DNA from: an uncultured Methanomassiliicoccus sp.
GTDB lineage: Archaea > Thermoplasmatota > Thermoplasmata > Methanomassiliicoccales > Methanomassiliicoccaceae
Assembly (NCBI GenBank): GCA_905202485.1
Contig: CAJKRY010000003.1
Location: 1-64,000 of the forward strand
Reading direction: 5' to 3'
DNA: 64,000 nucleotides
Shown piece by piece: positions 36,339 through 44,401 of this stretch. The notes below the pieces were generated by a model. It had not been told where the DNA came from. It was given only the letters and a program-made list of their open reading frames with translations, and did not search any database. The position numbers were made by a program, and so were the translations under genes. Position 1 is the stretch's first letter, and each line of letters opens with the position of its first letter.

Positions 36339-39071
36339 ATGGCATTTGAGCTCTTGGATGACCGCATCCGTGCGGTTCTCAAGGAAAAGGGCATTGTAGA
36401 AGCTACAAAGGCTCAGGAGAAGGCAATTCCACGCATACTGGAAGGTAAAAATATACTTCTAGTGGCTCACACCGGCATAGGCAAGACTGAGTCCGCCATG
36501 CTTCCTATTTTTCACAATATTCTCAAGATGCCGGGAAAAGGAATCAGGTGCCTTTACATCACCCCTCTGAGGGCTTTAAACAGAGACATGCTGGGACGGC
36601 TGACTGAATTAGGATCTGCTCTGGATATTCAGGTAGCTGTAAGGCACGGAGACACGGCTCAGGCAGAGAGGCAGAAGCAGTCTCAGAATCCTCCTGATGT
36701 TTTGATCACCACCCCTGAAACTCTGCAGGTGCTTTTCACCGGTAAGAGACTGAGAGAGCATCTCAAAAATGTGAGATGGGTTGTGGTCGATGAAGTTCAT
36801 GAACTCGCATCGAATGAAAGAGGCGCACAGCTGGCAGTCGGATTGGAAAGGCTGGCGGCGATCTCAGGAGAATTTCAGAGAGTCGGTTTGTCGGCTACAG
36901 TAGGAACGGTGGAGGAAGTCGCCGGCTACTTGGGCGGAGACAGAGAAGTAGAAATTGTACAGGTGAAGTCATCAAAGGAACTGGACATCTCTGTAAAGTG
37001 TCCGAGAGTTGACGATAAAGTTAAAGATCTGGCAGGCAGGCTGCAGTGTGATCCCGAGCTGGCGGCGGCGATGGTGCTCTCAAAGGAAATCATCGATGCA
37101 CACAGGTCAACACTTCTTTTCGTAAATACAAGAGATACAGCAGAAGCTCTGGCGGCGAGATATGCAGTCTGGGATGAAAATACAAAGATCGGCGTGCATC
37201 ACGGATCGCTGTCGAAAGACATCAGGATTGACACGGAAGACAGATTCAAGCATGAAGAGCTCAGCGGCCTCATCTGCACATCGTCTCTTGAACTGGGAAT
37301 CGACATTGGTTCTGTTGACTATGCTCTGCAATATAATTCTCCCAGGCAGGTGTCGAGGCTGATTCAGCGTATGGGCCGGGCAGGACATGCAGTAGGAGAA
37401 AAAACAGAGGGTTCAATAATAGCAACTGAACCTGACGAACTGGCAGAAGCAATGGTAATCACCAGAAAGGCTGTGGCGGGAGAACTCGAACAACTGAAGG
37501 TAAGAGAAAATCCTCTGACAGTTTTAGCAAACCAGCTTGTAGCAGCATCAATGGCCGGCAAGGTGGAGAAGGAAGCCACTTACAACATATTCACAAGATC
37601 ATATCCTTTCAGGAATTTATCAAGAGATACTTTCAACGAAGTCATCACACAGCTGGTTTCAATAGGATTGATCTTCGATAACGGTACAGATTATAAGCGT
37701 TCCAAGAGGGGAATGACTTACTTCTATGACAATTTATCAATGATTAGAGATGAAAGGACTTTTCTGATCAGGGAAATAAGCTCAAGAAGAATCGTCGGTA
37801 CGTTGGATGAGTCGTTCGTGGCATCGTTTGCAGAACCCTATGCGGTTTTCATCACACAGGGAAGATCGTGGAGGATCGTAGAACTGAGAGAAGATGAGGT
37901 GTTGGTAGAACGGATTAACGACTTAGGCTCAATTCCTTCATGGTCCGGAGAGGATATCCCTGTGCCTCTGGAAGTAGCAGAAGAAGTAGGAAAGCTGAGA
38001 AGGCTGAAAAACTTCAAAGACTACAACGGAGACAAACTGGCAGTAGAGACAGTTGATAAATATTTAGAAGAAAACGGAGAAAATATTCCATCGGATAAAC
38101 TCATCACTCTGGAACTGAGCAAAAGAACGGCGATCATCAACATGTGTTTCGGCACAAAGGTGAACGGCACAATTGCCAGGATTCTCTCGATGCTGCTGAC
38201 TGCAAGGATGGGCGAATCGGTGGGAGTTACCACAGACCCATACCGCATAATCCTCGAACTGCCGAAAGAGGTCGGACCGAAGGTAATTGAAGACACTCTG
38301 ATGTCAGTAAAGTCAGCAGGAATCGAATCGCTGATGAGAATGTTTCTCAAGTCGTCATCATTCCTCAGATACAGATTTGTTTACGTAGCGAAGAAATTCG
38401 GCGTCATAGAGAAAAATGCCGATTACCGCAGCGTCAACTTCACCAGGCTGGCTGAGGCCTTCGAAGGCACTCCTTTGTTTGAAGAGGCAGTTATGCATGT
38501 TCTCTGGAATGATTTTGATGTAACAGGAACAAAAGAAGTCATAGGCCGCATAGAGCGCAATGAGATTGCTTTTAAGGTCACCGGCAGCACACCGATCGGC
38601 ATAGCGGGGCTGCGGCAGTCTAAAGAATTAATTATGCCTCAAAGGGCGGATCACAGCATTCTCATGGCATTAAAGAAAAGGTTAGAAGACGAAACGATGA
38701 GCATGTCGTGTGTAAGCTGCCAGAATCAATGGAGAATGAAAGCCAAGGATGCCCCCTCAAGAATTCTTTGCCCAAAATGCGGCGGCATGATGGTTGCTGC
38801 GCTTCTGCCTTACAACAGAGATAATATTTCATTACTAAAAAAAGATAAACCTACAGCAGAGGAAAAGAAAGAAATCAAAAGAATGTACAAAAATGCCTCG
38901 CTGGTAAAGGACTACGGACCGAAAGCGGTAGTGGCGCTTGCAGGAAGGGGAGTCGGTCCTGACTCAGCATCAAGGATACTTTCAGGATTTTATGAAAATG
39001 AAGATGAGTTTCTGCGGGACATTCTCAGCGCAGAACTCACTTATGCAAGAACAAAGAGGTTCTGGGGTTAA
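36339..39071 (+). CDS. lhr: Lhr-family ATP-dependent helicase
   Basis: 910 residues, the range of archaeal Lhr-core proteins. Superfamily 2 motifs appear in order: TKAQEKAIP (Q-motif area), AHTGIGKTES (about 43-52), TPLRALNRDM, the DEVH box (about 151-154), SATVG (about 185), VNTRDTAE, and QRMGRAGH. A winged-helix and Lhr-specific region follow. Near the C terminus is a zinc-binding pair CVSC (about 790) and CPKC (about 811). Lhr proteins unwind DNA and DNA-RNA hybrids in repair. A TATA-like GTTAAAATACA lies about 30 bases upstream. It overlaps the convergent FAH gene by four bases. Confidence 0.92.
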   Translation: MAFELLDDRIRAVLKEKGIVEATKAQEKAIPRILEGKNILLVAHTGIGKTESAMLPIFHNILKMPGKGIRCLYITPLRALNRDMLGRLTELGSALDIQVAVRHGDTAQAERQKQSQNPPDVLITTPETLQVLFTGKRLREHLKNVRWVVVDEVHELASNERGAQLAVGLERLAAISGEFQRVGLSATVGTVEEVAGYLGGDREVEIVQVKSSKELDISVKCPRVDDKVKDLAGRLQCDPELAAAMVLSKEIIDAHRSTLLFVNTRDTAEALAARYAVWDENTKIGVHHGSLSKDIRIDTEDRFKHEELSGLICTSSLELGIDIGSVDYALQYNSPRQVSRLIQRMGRAGHAVGEKTEGSIIATEPDELAEAMVITRKAVAGELEQLKVRENPLTVLANQLVAASMAGKVEKEATYNIFTRSYPFRNLSRDTFNEVITQLVSIGLIFDNGTDYKRSKRGMTYFYDNLSMIRDERTFLIREISSRRIVGTLDESFVASFAEPYAVFITQGRSWRIVELREDEVLVERINDLGSIPSWSGEDIPVPLEVAEEVGKLRRLKNFKDYNGDKLAVETVDKYLEENGENIPSDKLITLELSKRTAIINMCFGTKVNGTIARILSMLLTARMGESVGVTTDPYRIILELPKEVGPKVIEDTLMSVKSAGIESLMRMFLKSSSFLRYRFVYVAKKFGVIEKNADYRSVNFTRLAEAFEGTPLFEEAVMHVLWNDFDVTGTKEVIGRIERNEIAFKVTGSTPIGIAGLRQSKELIMPQRADHSILMALKKRLEDETMSMSCVSCQNQWRMKAKDAPSRILCPKCGGMMVAALLPYNRDNISLLKKDKPTAEEKKEIKRMYKNASLVKDYGPKAVVALAGRGVGPDSASRILSGFYENEDEFLRDILSAELTYARTKRFWG

Positions 39072-39682
39072 AGTCTGTGAAACTTGTTTCTCAGAGTTCC
39101 TACGTTTTCAATTTTCACTTCGACTTCATCACCGTCTTCTAATGATCCTACACCAACAGGAGTTCCTGTAGCAATGATGTCTCCAGCTTCCAGAGTGATG
39201 TATTTTGTAATGTATTCGATGAGTTCAGGAACTGAAAAAATCATGTCGGAAACGCTGCCGTTCTGTTTTAGCACACCGTTTACCCTCGTTTCAATTTTTA
39301 ATTCAGCAAGATCAGGAACGTAAGCTATTGGAACAGGATCAGACATGGGAGCGAAAGTATCAACGCTTTTGCTTAAAGCCCAGGGAAGACCTGCAGCGCG
39401 CGCCTCGTCCTGCATATCTCTGGCAGTAACGTCATTGAATGCAGCTAAAGATGCCACATATTCCAGAGCTTCTGCAGCTGTCACATTCTTAGCTTTCCTG
39501 CCGATGATTACGGCCAGCTCTCCTTCGTAGTCTATTCTTCCCTCGCCGGGAAATAAGATCACTGAACCGTTGGCAGCGAGAGAGCTCTGAGCCTTCAAGA
39601 AAATCACAGGCTCCTTTCTTACTTTGAGGTCCATTTCATCAGCGTGAGCCTTGTAGTTCTGGCCGATGCAGACTATCTTCAT
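39068..39682 (-). CDS. Fumarylacetoacetate hydrolase-family protein
   Basis: 204 residues, the short single-domain FAH form. It shows IVCIGQNYKAHADEM at the start, EPVIFLKAQSSLA, the metal-binding YEGELAVIIG, AFNDVTARDMQ, and GDIIATGTPVGVG near the end. Members hydrolyse or decarboxylate 2,4-dioxo acids such as acylpyruvates or oxaloacetate. An oxaloacetate decarboxylase or acylpyruvase role is possible but not determined. It overlaps rlmE by four bases on the same strand, so the pair are one operon. Confidence 0.88.
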   Translation of the reverse strand: MKIVCIGQNYKAHADEMDLKVRKEPVIFLKAQSSLAANGSVILFPGEGRIDYEGELAVIIGRKAKNVTAAEALEYVASLAAFNDVTARDMQDEARAAGLPWALSKSVDTFAPMSDPVPIAYVPDLAELKIETRVNGVLKQNGSVSDMIFSVPELIEYITKYITLEAGDIIATGTPVGVGSLEDGDEVEVKIENVGTLRNKFHRL

Positions 39683-40311
39683 TCTTCCGCCTCCGGCACT
39701 GACTCCTTGGGAGGGATGAATCCCTTGGCAATGATGTAAATTTCAGAGCTGCTGTCTCGGGAAGCCTTCGGAGAATGCAGTTTGACAGAATGAAAGCTTG
39801 AACGCACGTCGTTGAGGAAACCTTTCATCATGTCGCCTTCAAAGATCTTCATCACAAGATTTCCATTAGGCTTCAGAACCTGTCTGGCAAAATTCAAGGC
39901 ATAAGTGCAGAGTTCCACAGACCTGGCATGATCCATGCAGTAGCTTCCGCTGATGTTCGGAGACATGTCTGAGATGACAACGTCGGCCTTGCCGCCGAGA
40001 AGCTCTTTGAGTTTTTCAGCGGTCTCGGGTTTCAGCATATCTCCCCTGATAGTCTGAACACCTTCAAGCGGGTCAATCTTCTGTAAATCAACGCCTACAA
40101 CCTTGCCCGTTTCGCCTACTCTCTCCTTGGCGATCTGCAGCCATCCTCCGGGAGCAGCTCCCAGATCTGTGACTGCGTCTCCCTGCCTGAAAATATGGAA
40201 TTTCTCGTCTATCTGAGCTAGTTTAAATGAAGCCCGGGAACGATAATTCAGCTTCTTGGCCAAACGGTAGTAATGTTCTCGCTTTCTTTCAGCGAGCCAC
40301 CTGTCGCTCAT
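39679..40311 (-). CDS. rlmE: RlmE/FtsJ-type RNA 2'-O-methyltransferase
   Basis: 210 residues. It has a Rossmann-like SAM domain with AVTDLGAAPGGW (motif I, about 46-57), VVISDMSPNISG, and K-D-K-E tetrad candidates (Lys in RASFKL, Asp in SDM, Lys in VMKIFEG, Glu near the end). Homologues methylate the 2'-O of a uridine in 23S rRNA (RlmE) or of tRNA anticodon positions (Trm7). The length without extra domains fits RlmE. A TATA element (GTTTAAAG) about 28 bases upstream of the ATG suggests a leaderless operon with the FAH gene. Confidence 0.92.
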   Translation of the reverse strand: MSDRWLAERKREHYYRLAKKLNYRSRASFKLAQIDEKFHIFRQGDAVTDLGAAPGGWLQIAKERVGETGKVVGVDLQKIDPLEGVQTIRGDMLKPETAEKLKELLGGKADVVISDMSPNISGSYCMDHARSVELCTYALNFARQVLKPNGNLVMKIFEGDMMKGFLNDVRSSFHSVKLHSPKASRDSSSEIYIIAKGFIPPKESVPEAEE

Positions 40312-40421
40312 TGCAATGCAATCTGTGGCATCGCTTTAAACTTTTGGTTATTCAGAAAAAATACTGGCTATTAAAACAGACAAAATGAAATAAGCTGTCA
40401 GATAGAAACAAGATAGAAAAG

Positions 40422-40482
40422 TTTAGGCATACCAAACATTTATTAGGCATGACTAAAATACAGATTTAGGTTAGCCGAAATA
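40422..40482 (+). promoter_or_regulatory. feo promoter with three DtxR/IdeR-like boxes
   Basis: Three similar boxes lie upstream of feoA: TTTAGGCATACCAAA (40422-40436), ATTAGGCATGACTAAAAT (40442-40459) and TTTAGGTTAGCCGAAATA (40465-40482). The third closely matches the DtxR/IdeR consensus TTAGGTTAGCCTAACCTAA in its first ten bases. It merges into the likely BRE/TATA (CCGAAATAAT), so iron-loaded repressor would block transcription. The transcript start is then expected near 40505. Confidence 0.65.
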
Positions 40483-40523
40483 ATCCTTATGATCTAAGGA
40501 TGATCGGCCGGATGGTGAAAAAT

Positions 40524-40745
40524 ATGCTGCTATCAATGGCTGGATCTGGAGAAAGTGTAGAAATCAAGAAAATCTCCGGCAAAGACGAAACCAGAGGACA
40601 CCTGGCATCGATGGGTTTCATCGAAGGAGAAAAAATTACTGTCATCTCAGAAATGGCAGGAGGCCTCATTCTGGATATCAAGGGTACACGCATAGCCATT
40701 GACCGCGGCATGGCCAACAGAATCGTATGTGAGGGAGTTGCATGA
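40524..40745 (+). CDS. feoA: FeoA-domain protein, first copy
   Basis: 73 residues with an SH3-like FeoA fold: LLSMAGSGESVEIKKISG, HLASMGFIEGEKITVIS and IKGTRIAIDRGMANRI. FeoA binds FeoB and is needed for ferrous iron uptake. The frame is open to an ATG at 40500, but the promoter geometry puts the transcript start after it. The ATG at 40524 has GGATGGTG a few bases before it and fits the family start. It overlaps the second feoA by four bases (ATGA). Confidence 0.88.
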   Translation: MLLSMAGSGESVEIKKISGKDETRGHLASMGFIEGEKITVISEMAGGLILDIKGTRIAIDRGMANRIVCEGVA

Positions 40746-40963
40746 AAACTCTTAAAGATGCAAAATGCGGCGATACTGTTACTGTTATCAGAGTAAAAAG
40801 CGAAGGACAGCTTAAGAGACGGTTTATGGACATGGGAATCACCAAAGGATGCAGTATTTTCGTAAGAAAGCTTGCTCCTCTGGGAGATCCCATTGAGATT
40901 ACAGTCAGAGGTTATGAACTGAGCTTGAGAAAGGCTGATGCGGAGTCGATAGAAATCCAGTAA
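40742..40963 (+). CDS. feoA: FeoA-domain protein, second copy
   Basis: 73 residues. It has the FeoA core KTLKDAKCGDTVTVIRV, KRRFMDMGITKGCSIFV and the typical C-terminal DPIEITVRGYELSLRKADA, closer to the classic FeoA than the first copy. The two copies differ at most positions, so they are not a recent duplication and may form a heteromer on FeoB. It lies between the first feoA and feoB. Confidence 0.92.
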   Translation: MKTLKDAKCGDTVTVIRVKSEGQLKRRFMDMGITKGCSIFVRKLAPLGDPIEITVRGYELSLRKADAESIEIQ

Positions 40964-40981
40964 CTGGCTGCGTAAGATTTT

Positions 40982-40996
40982 ACCGGTTCAACCGGT
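40982..40996. repeat. Perfect palindrome between feoA and feoB
   Basis: ACCGGTT-C-AACCGGT is a perfect seven-base inverted repeat with one central base, ending four bases before the feoB GGAGG. As RNA it would not fold with such a short loop, so it more likely acts as a DNA site, if it acts at all. Confidence 0.4.
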
Positions 40997-41013
40997 GCAT
41001 GGAGGTTCGATAA

Positions 41014-43146
41014 ATGGTAATTAGGTTAGCGTTAGCTGGTAATCCAAACTGCGGCAAGACTACACTATTCAACAACTTGACCGGCGCTTCGCAGCACACA
41101 GGAAACTGGCCTGGAGTGACTGTTGAGAAGAAAGAAGGGAAGCTGAAGGGAAACAAAGATGTCGTCATCACAGATCTGCCTGGGATATATTCGTTGTCGC
41201 CATACAGTCCTGAGGAAGTTGTCGCAAGAGATTATTTAATAAAAGACAGACCGGAAATAATTGTAAATGTTGTAGATGCTACAAATCTAGACAGGAATCT
41301 GTACCTCACCACCCAGCTTTTGGAAACGGGCATTCCCGTGGTGGTAGCTCTCAACATGATAGATGTTATTGAAAAGAACGGAGACAAAATTGATTCTAAG
41401 AAACTCTCAGAAATGCTGGGATGCGGCGTAGTAGAAATATCTGCATTAAAAAAGAAAGGCATGGATGAGATGGTGACTGCTGCAGTAAACGCTGCAAAAA
41501 GCAGGCAGGCACCTGTTATTAAAGAAATATTCTCAAATAAAACTGAAAAATTCATTTCGGAGATATCAGCAGTTCTAAAAGGAAAAACTGACGACTGCCT
41601 TCTCAGATGGTATTCGGTTAAACTTCTGGAGAAGGATGAAAAGGCAGCTGAAGAACTGAAACTGACTTCTCAGGAAAAGAGCAGAATATTAGATATAGTA
41701 CAAAAATTGGAAAGCGAGTTTGACGATGACGGAGAAAGCATCATCACCAATGAACGCTACAATCACATAGGAACAGTTGTAAAAGAAACTTCTAAAAAGG
41801 CAAAAAAAGAGAAACTGAGCACTTCAGACAAGATTGACAGGATCGTAACCAACAGACTCCTTGCTCTGCCGATTTTTGCCTGCGTAATGATTGCTGTCTA
41901 TTACATTTCTATCTCCACAGTGGGAGGATGGATGACTGACTGGGTCAATGATACTTTATTTGCAGAGACTCTCATTCCCGGCGCTGAATCATGGCTTGAA
42001 TCTGTAGGCGCTGCAGACTGGCTCACTTCATTCATTGTCAACGGTGTCATAAACGGAGTCGGAGCAGTATTAGGCTTCCTGCCTCAGATGATTGTATTGT
42101 TTATTCTGCTGGCAATATTGGAAGACTGCGGATATATGGCTCGTATCGCCTTCATCATGGACAGAATCTTCAGAAAGTTCGGATTATCAGGAAAGTCGTT
42201 TATTCCCATTATGATCGGAACCGGATGCGGTGTGCCGGGAATCATGGCCTCTCGTACGATTGAACAGGAATGCGACAGAAAGATTACCGCCATGACCACT
42301 ACATTCATTCCTTGTTCTGCCAAGATACCGATTATCGCCTTAATTGCCGGAGCATTGTTCGGCGGTTCAGTCTGGGTCGCTGTGTCTGCCTATTTCTTAG
42401 GCATTGTGGCAATCATTATGTCAGGGATCATTCTCAAAAAGATGAACCGGTTCTCAGGAACCCCTGCGCCTTTCGTGGTCGAACTGCCGCCTTACCACAT
42501 CCCCGGATTAAAGACAGTAGCATTCAGCACCGGAGGCAGGGCATGGGCATTCGTCAAGAAAGCAGGTACAATCATCTTCGTAGCATGCGCTTTGATCTGG
42601 TTCCTGTCATCATACAACTGGGCGCTTCAGCCGGTAGGAATTGAAGACTCGATTCTGGAATCAATAGGATCTGCAATCTGCGGAATATTTGCACCCTTGG
42701 GATGGGGAGACTGGCAGGCTACTGTAGCCACCATCACAGGATTCATTGCAAAAGAAAATGTACTGGGAACATTCGGTACCTTGTTCGGCCTGTCTGAAAT
42801 ATCAGACAGCGGAGAAGAGATCTGGGGCTTTGTTGCAGCATCATTCACACAGCTGTCTGCCTACTCATTCCTGATCTTTAACCTGCTGTGCGCTCCCTGC
42901 TTCGCAGCAATCGGTGCTATGCGCCGCGAACTGGGAAACAAAGGGTGCCTGTTTGCCGTGGCATATCAGATGGTCTTTGCTTACGCTGTAGCTCTCTGTG
43001 TCTATCAGTTCGGCACGTTCTTTACCGGCGGAGGATTCACTGCATACACGCTGTTGGCGGTGATTGCCTTGGTAGGAATCATCTTCTGCTTAGTGCGGCC
43101 TGACAAAATGCTTGACAGAAAGAAAACGGAGGTTTCAGCAACATGA
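41014..43146 (+). CDS. feoB: Ferrous iron transporter FeoB
   Basis: 710 residues, full length. The N-terminal G domain has GNPNCGKTTL (about 9-18), DLPGIYSLSPYSPEE (G3 region) and LNMID (G4). A helical spacer follows, then about eight to ten membrane helices with the Cys-bearing GTGCGVPG and the two gate regions. FeoB moves Fe(II) into the cell, driven by GTP-dependent conformational change. A strong GGAGG lies eight bases before the ATG. It overlaps the next small gene at ATGA and belongs to the DtxR-boxed operon. Confidence 0.97.
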   Translation: MVIRLALAGNPNCGKTTLFNNLTGASQHTGNWPGVTVEKKEGKLKGNKDVVITDLPGIYSLSPYSPEEVVARDYLIKDRPEIIVNVVDATNLDRNLYLTTQLLETGIPVVVALNMIDVIEKNGDKIDSKKLSEMLGCGVVEISALKKKGMDEMVTAAVNAAKSRQAPVIKEIFSNKTEKFISEISAVLKGKTDDCLLRWYSVKLLEKDEKAAEELKLTSQEKSRILDIVQKLESEFDDDGESIITNERYNHIGTVVKETSKKAKKEKLSTSDKIDRIVTNRLLALPIFACVMIAVYYISISTVGGWMTDWVNDTLFAETLIPGAESWLESVGAADWLTSFIVNGVINGVGAVLGFLPQMIVLFILLAILEDCGYMARIAFIMDRIFRKFGLSGKSFIPIMIGTGCGVPGIMASRTIEQECDRKITAMTTTFIPCSAKIPIIALIAGALFGGSVWVAVSAYFLGIVAIIMSGIILKKMNRFSGTPAPFVVELPPYHIPGLKTVAFSTGGRAWAFVKKAGTIIFVACALIWFLSSYNWALQPVGIEDSILESIGSAICGIFAPLGWGDWQATVATITGFIAKENVLGTFGTLFGLSEISDSGEEIWGFVAASFTQLSAYSFLIFNLLCAPCFAAIGAMRRELGNKGCLFAVAYQMVFAYAVALCVYQFGTFFTGGGFTAYTLLAVIALVGIIFCLVRPDKMLDRKKTEVSAT

Positions 43147-43301
43147 ACGCCGCTACTGCAGTCATAGCCCTGATCATCGTCGCATGTCTTGCATATGCAG
43201 TATACAGCATGATCAAGGCAAGAAGAAACGGGGGCTGCGGAAGCTGCCCGTCCTGTTCAGGGTGCGGAGTCTGCAAAATCAAAGAAGAAAAGAAAGACTA
43301 A
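43143..43301 (+). CDS. FeoB-associated cysteine-rich membrane peptide
   Basis: 52 residues, starting within the last codons of feoB. One membrane helix (TAVIALIIVACLAYAVYSMI) is followed by a short cysteine cluster, CGSCPSCSGCGVC, and a Lys/Glu tail. This is the FeoB-associated Cys-rich family often found as the last gene of feo operons (FeoC position). It may pass iron from FeoB to cytoplasmic acceptors; that role is inferred from position and cysteines. Confidence 0.85.
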   Translation: MNAATAVIALIIVACLAYAVYSMIKARRNGGCGSCPSCSGCGVCKIKEEKKD

Positions 43302-43305
43302 TTCA

Positions 43306-43337
43306 AGTGGGGTGCAAGCCTCACTTTTTATTTTTTA
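43306..43337 (+). terminator. feo operon terminator
   Basis: AGTGGGG (43306-43312) pairs with CCTCACT (43319-43325) with one wobble, and is followed by TTTTTATTTTTT. It lies five bases after the stop of the Cys-rich gene. Confidence 0.75.
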
Positions 43338-43375
43338 AATTTGGCATACTGTATAATCCAAAATCACAATATTTT

Positions 43376-43691
43376 CTAAAAGTGAAATTGATCTTTCGGA
43401 ACTACTGGGATTAAAGTACAATCCATATCTGAGATTAATGTCAATATATCCCTAATCAGATACAATCTCACTTCAAGCGGGTTATAGATTTTTCATGATT
43501 TAAGATACAAAAAGCATGTAATCCTATTGTATCTGGATCACGATGAGGAAAATGCTTCAGCTTAATAGCTTTAACTTCATTGTCTATAATCACCCAATCC
43601 CTTTATTAATTGTAAATGATGAAAGAACAAATACATTCTCAGGATCGCTTAGATCGGGTTTACCAGATTCATCAATATATGTGAGGTACAC
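43376..43691 (-). pseudogene. Frameshifted, truncated DUF3800 gene
   Basis: Three consecutive frames on the minus strand join into one DUF3800-like protein. From a GTG at 43691: MYLTYIDESGKPDLSD, then NVFVLSSFTINKGIG and a stop at 43590. The next frame continues VIIDNEVKAIKLKHFP and GLHAFCILNHEKS, stopping at 43468. A third frame gives LEVRLYLIRDILTLISDMDC and PVVPKDQFHF, stopping with TAG at 43376. One added T would turn GGGATTGGG into GGG-ATT-TGG and restore the first junction with a Trp. A TATA element (ATTTATAAAT, 43711-43720) still lies 25 bases before the GTG. The C-terminal half is missing. The DESG motif marks the family, whose catalytic role is unproven. Confidence 0.75.
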
Positions 43692-43720
43692 ATTGAAAAA
43701 CAAATAAGGCATTTATAAAT

Positions 43721-44023
43721 TTCTCATCTTATTAATTTCTAATATTTCATATTGAATCGTGAGTGTATATAACCAGAATACTAGTCAAATGGCTTAAATC
43801 TAAATTTACAGATGTAACGCTAAACTGTGTGTCCAGTAAGTTTTGAAAATAATCTATATATTGGCATGTATCAAAAAATATAATACTGAAGAGGCAAGAC
43901 AGTTTTTTAATCTTCAAGTTTAAACAAAGTGAAATCTCTAGGATTGACTGATTTTTATGAATTGCGTTTATTCACAAATCAAAACAGAAATTTTCAATCA
44001 GTAAAATCAAATTTTATAAAAAA
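43721..44023. other. AT-rich gap without a gene
   Basis: About 300 bases with stops in all frames and no tRNA-like or repeat structure I can see. It separates the decayed DUF3800 gene from the ribosomal protein operon end. Confidence 0.4.
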
Positions 44024-44048
44024 GAAAGGAAAGTGGGCTTGCGCCCGT
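44018..44048 (-). terminator. Terminator of the ribosomal protein operon
   Basis: On the minus strand GGGC-GCAA-GCCC (44046-44035) is followed by a T-rich tract with TTTCCTTTCTTTTTT (to 44018). It lies about 25 bases after the L12 stop. Confidence 0.6.
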
Positions 44049-44072
44049 TAGTGAGAAACGTTCTCAGTCTGT

Positions 44073-44381
44073 TTAACCGAATAAAGCAGCTAGACCGGCA
44101 GCAGCCTCGTCTTCGCTAACTTCTTCTTTCTTCTCTTCTTCTGCTGATTTTGGAACCTCAGCAGGAGCAGCGCCAGCGGCGGGTGCAGCGGCAGCTACAG
44201 GGGCGATAGCAGCGGAAGCAATAGCTTCATCGATGTTTACACCCTCAAGGGAAGCAGTCAAAGATTTAATCTTGGCAGCGTCTGGTTCGACGCCTGCGCT
44301 CTTAAGAACGTTTGCGATAGCATCCTCATCAACGGCCTTTCCGGCAGCGTGAAGGACCAACGCACTGTAGATATACTCCAT
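44073..44381 (-). CDS. rpl12: Ribosomal protein L12 (P1-type stalk protein)
   Basis: 102 residues, the archaeal P1/L12 form. The N-terminal dimer domain is MEYIYSALVLHAAGKAVDEDAI, with VEPDAAKIKSLTASLEG. An Ala-rich hinge follows, then the charged tail ending GLAALFG, which recruits translation factors. Several dimers bind the C-terminal helix of P0. It follows P0 by 20 bases. Confidence 0.96.
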   Translation of the reverse strand: MEYIYSALVLHAAGKAVDEDAIANVLKSAGVEPDAAKIKSLTASLEGVNIDEAIASAAIAPVAAAAPAAGAAPAEVPKSAEEEKKEEVSEDEAAAGLAALFG

Positions 44382-44401
44382 TTATATTCCTCCAAATTTA
44401 C

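Noticed and set aside
40980..41012. GGTTCAACCGG and GGTTCGAT resembling a tRNA T-arm
   Set aside because: No acceptor stem, D-arm or anticodon arm can be drawn around it; it is a palindrome and leader between feoA and feoB.
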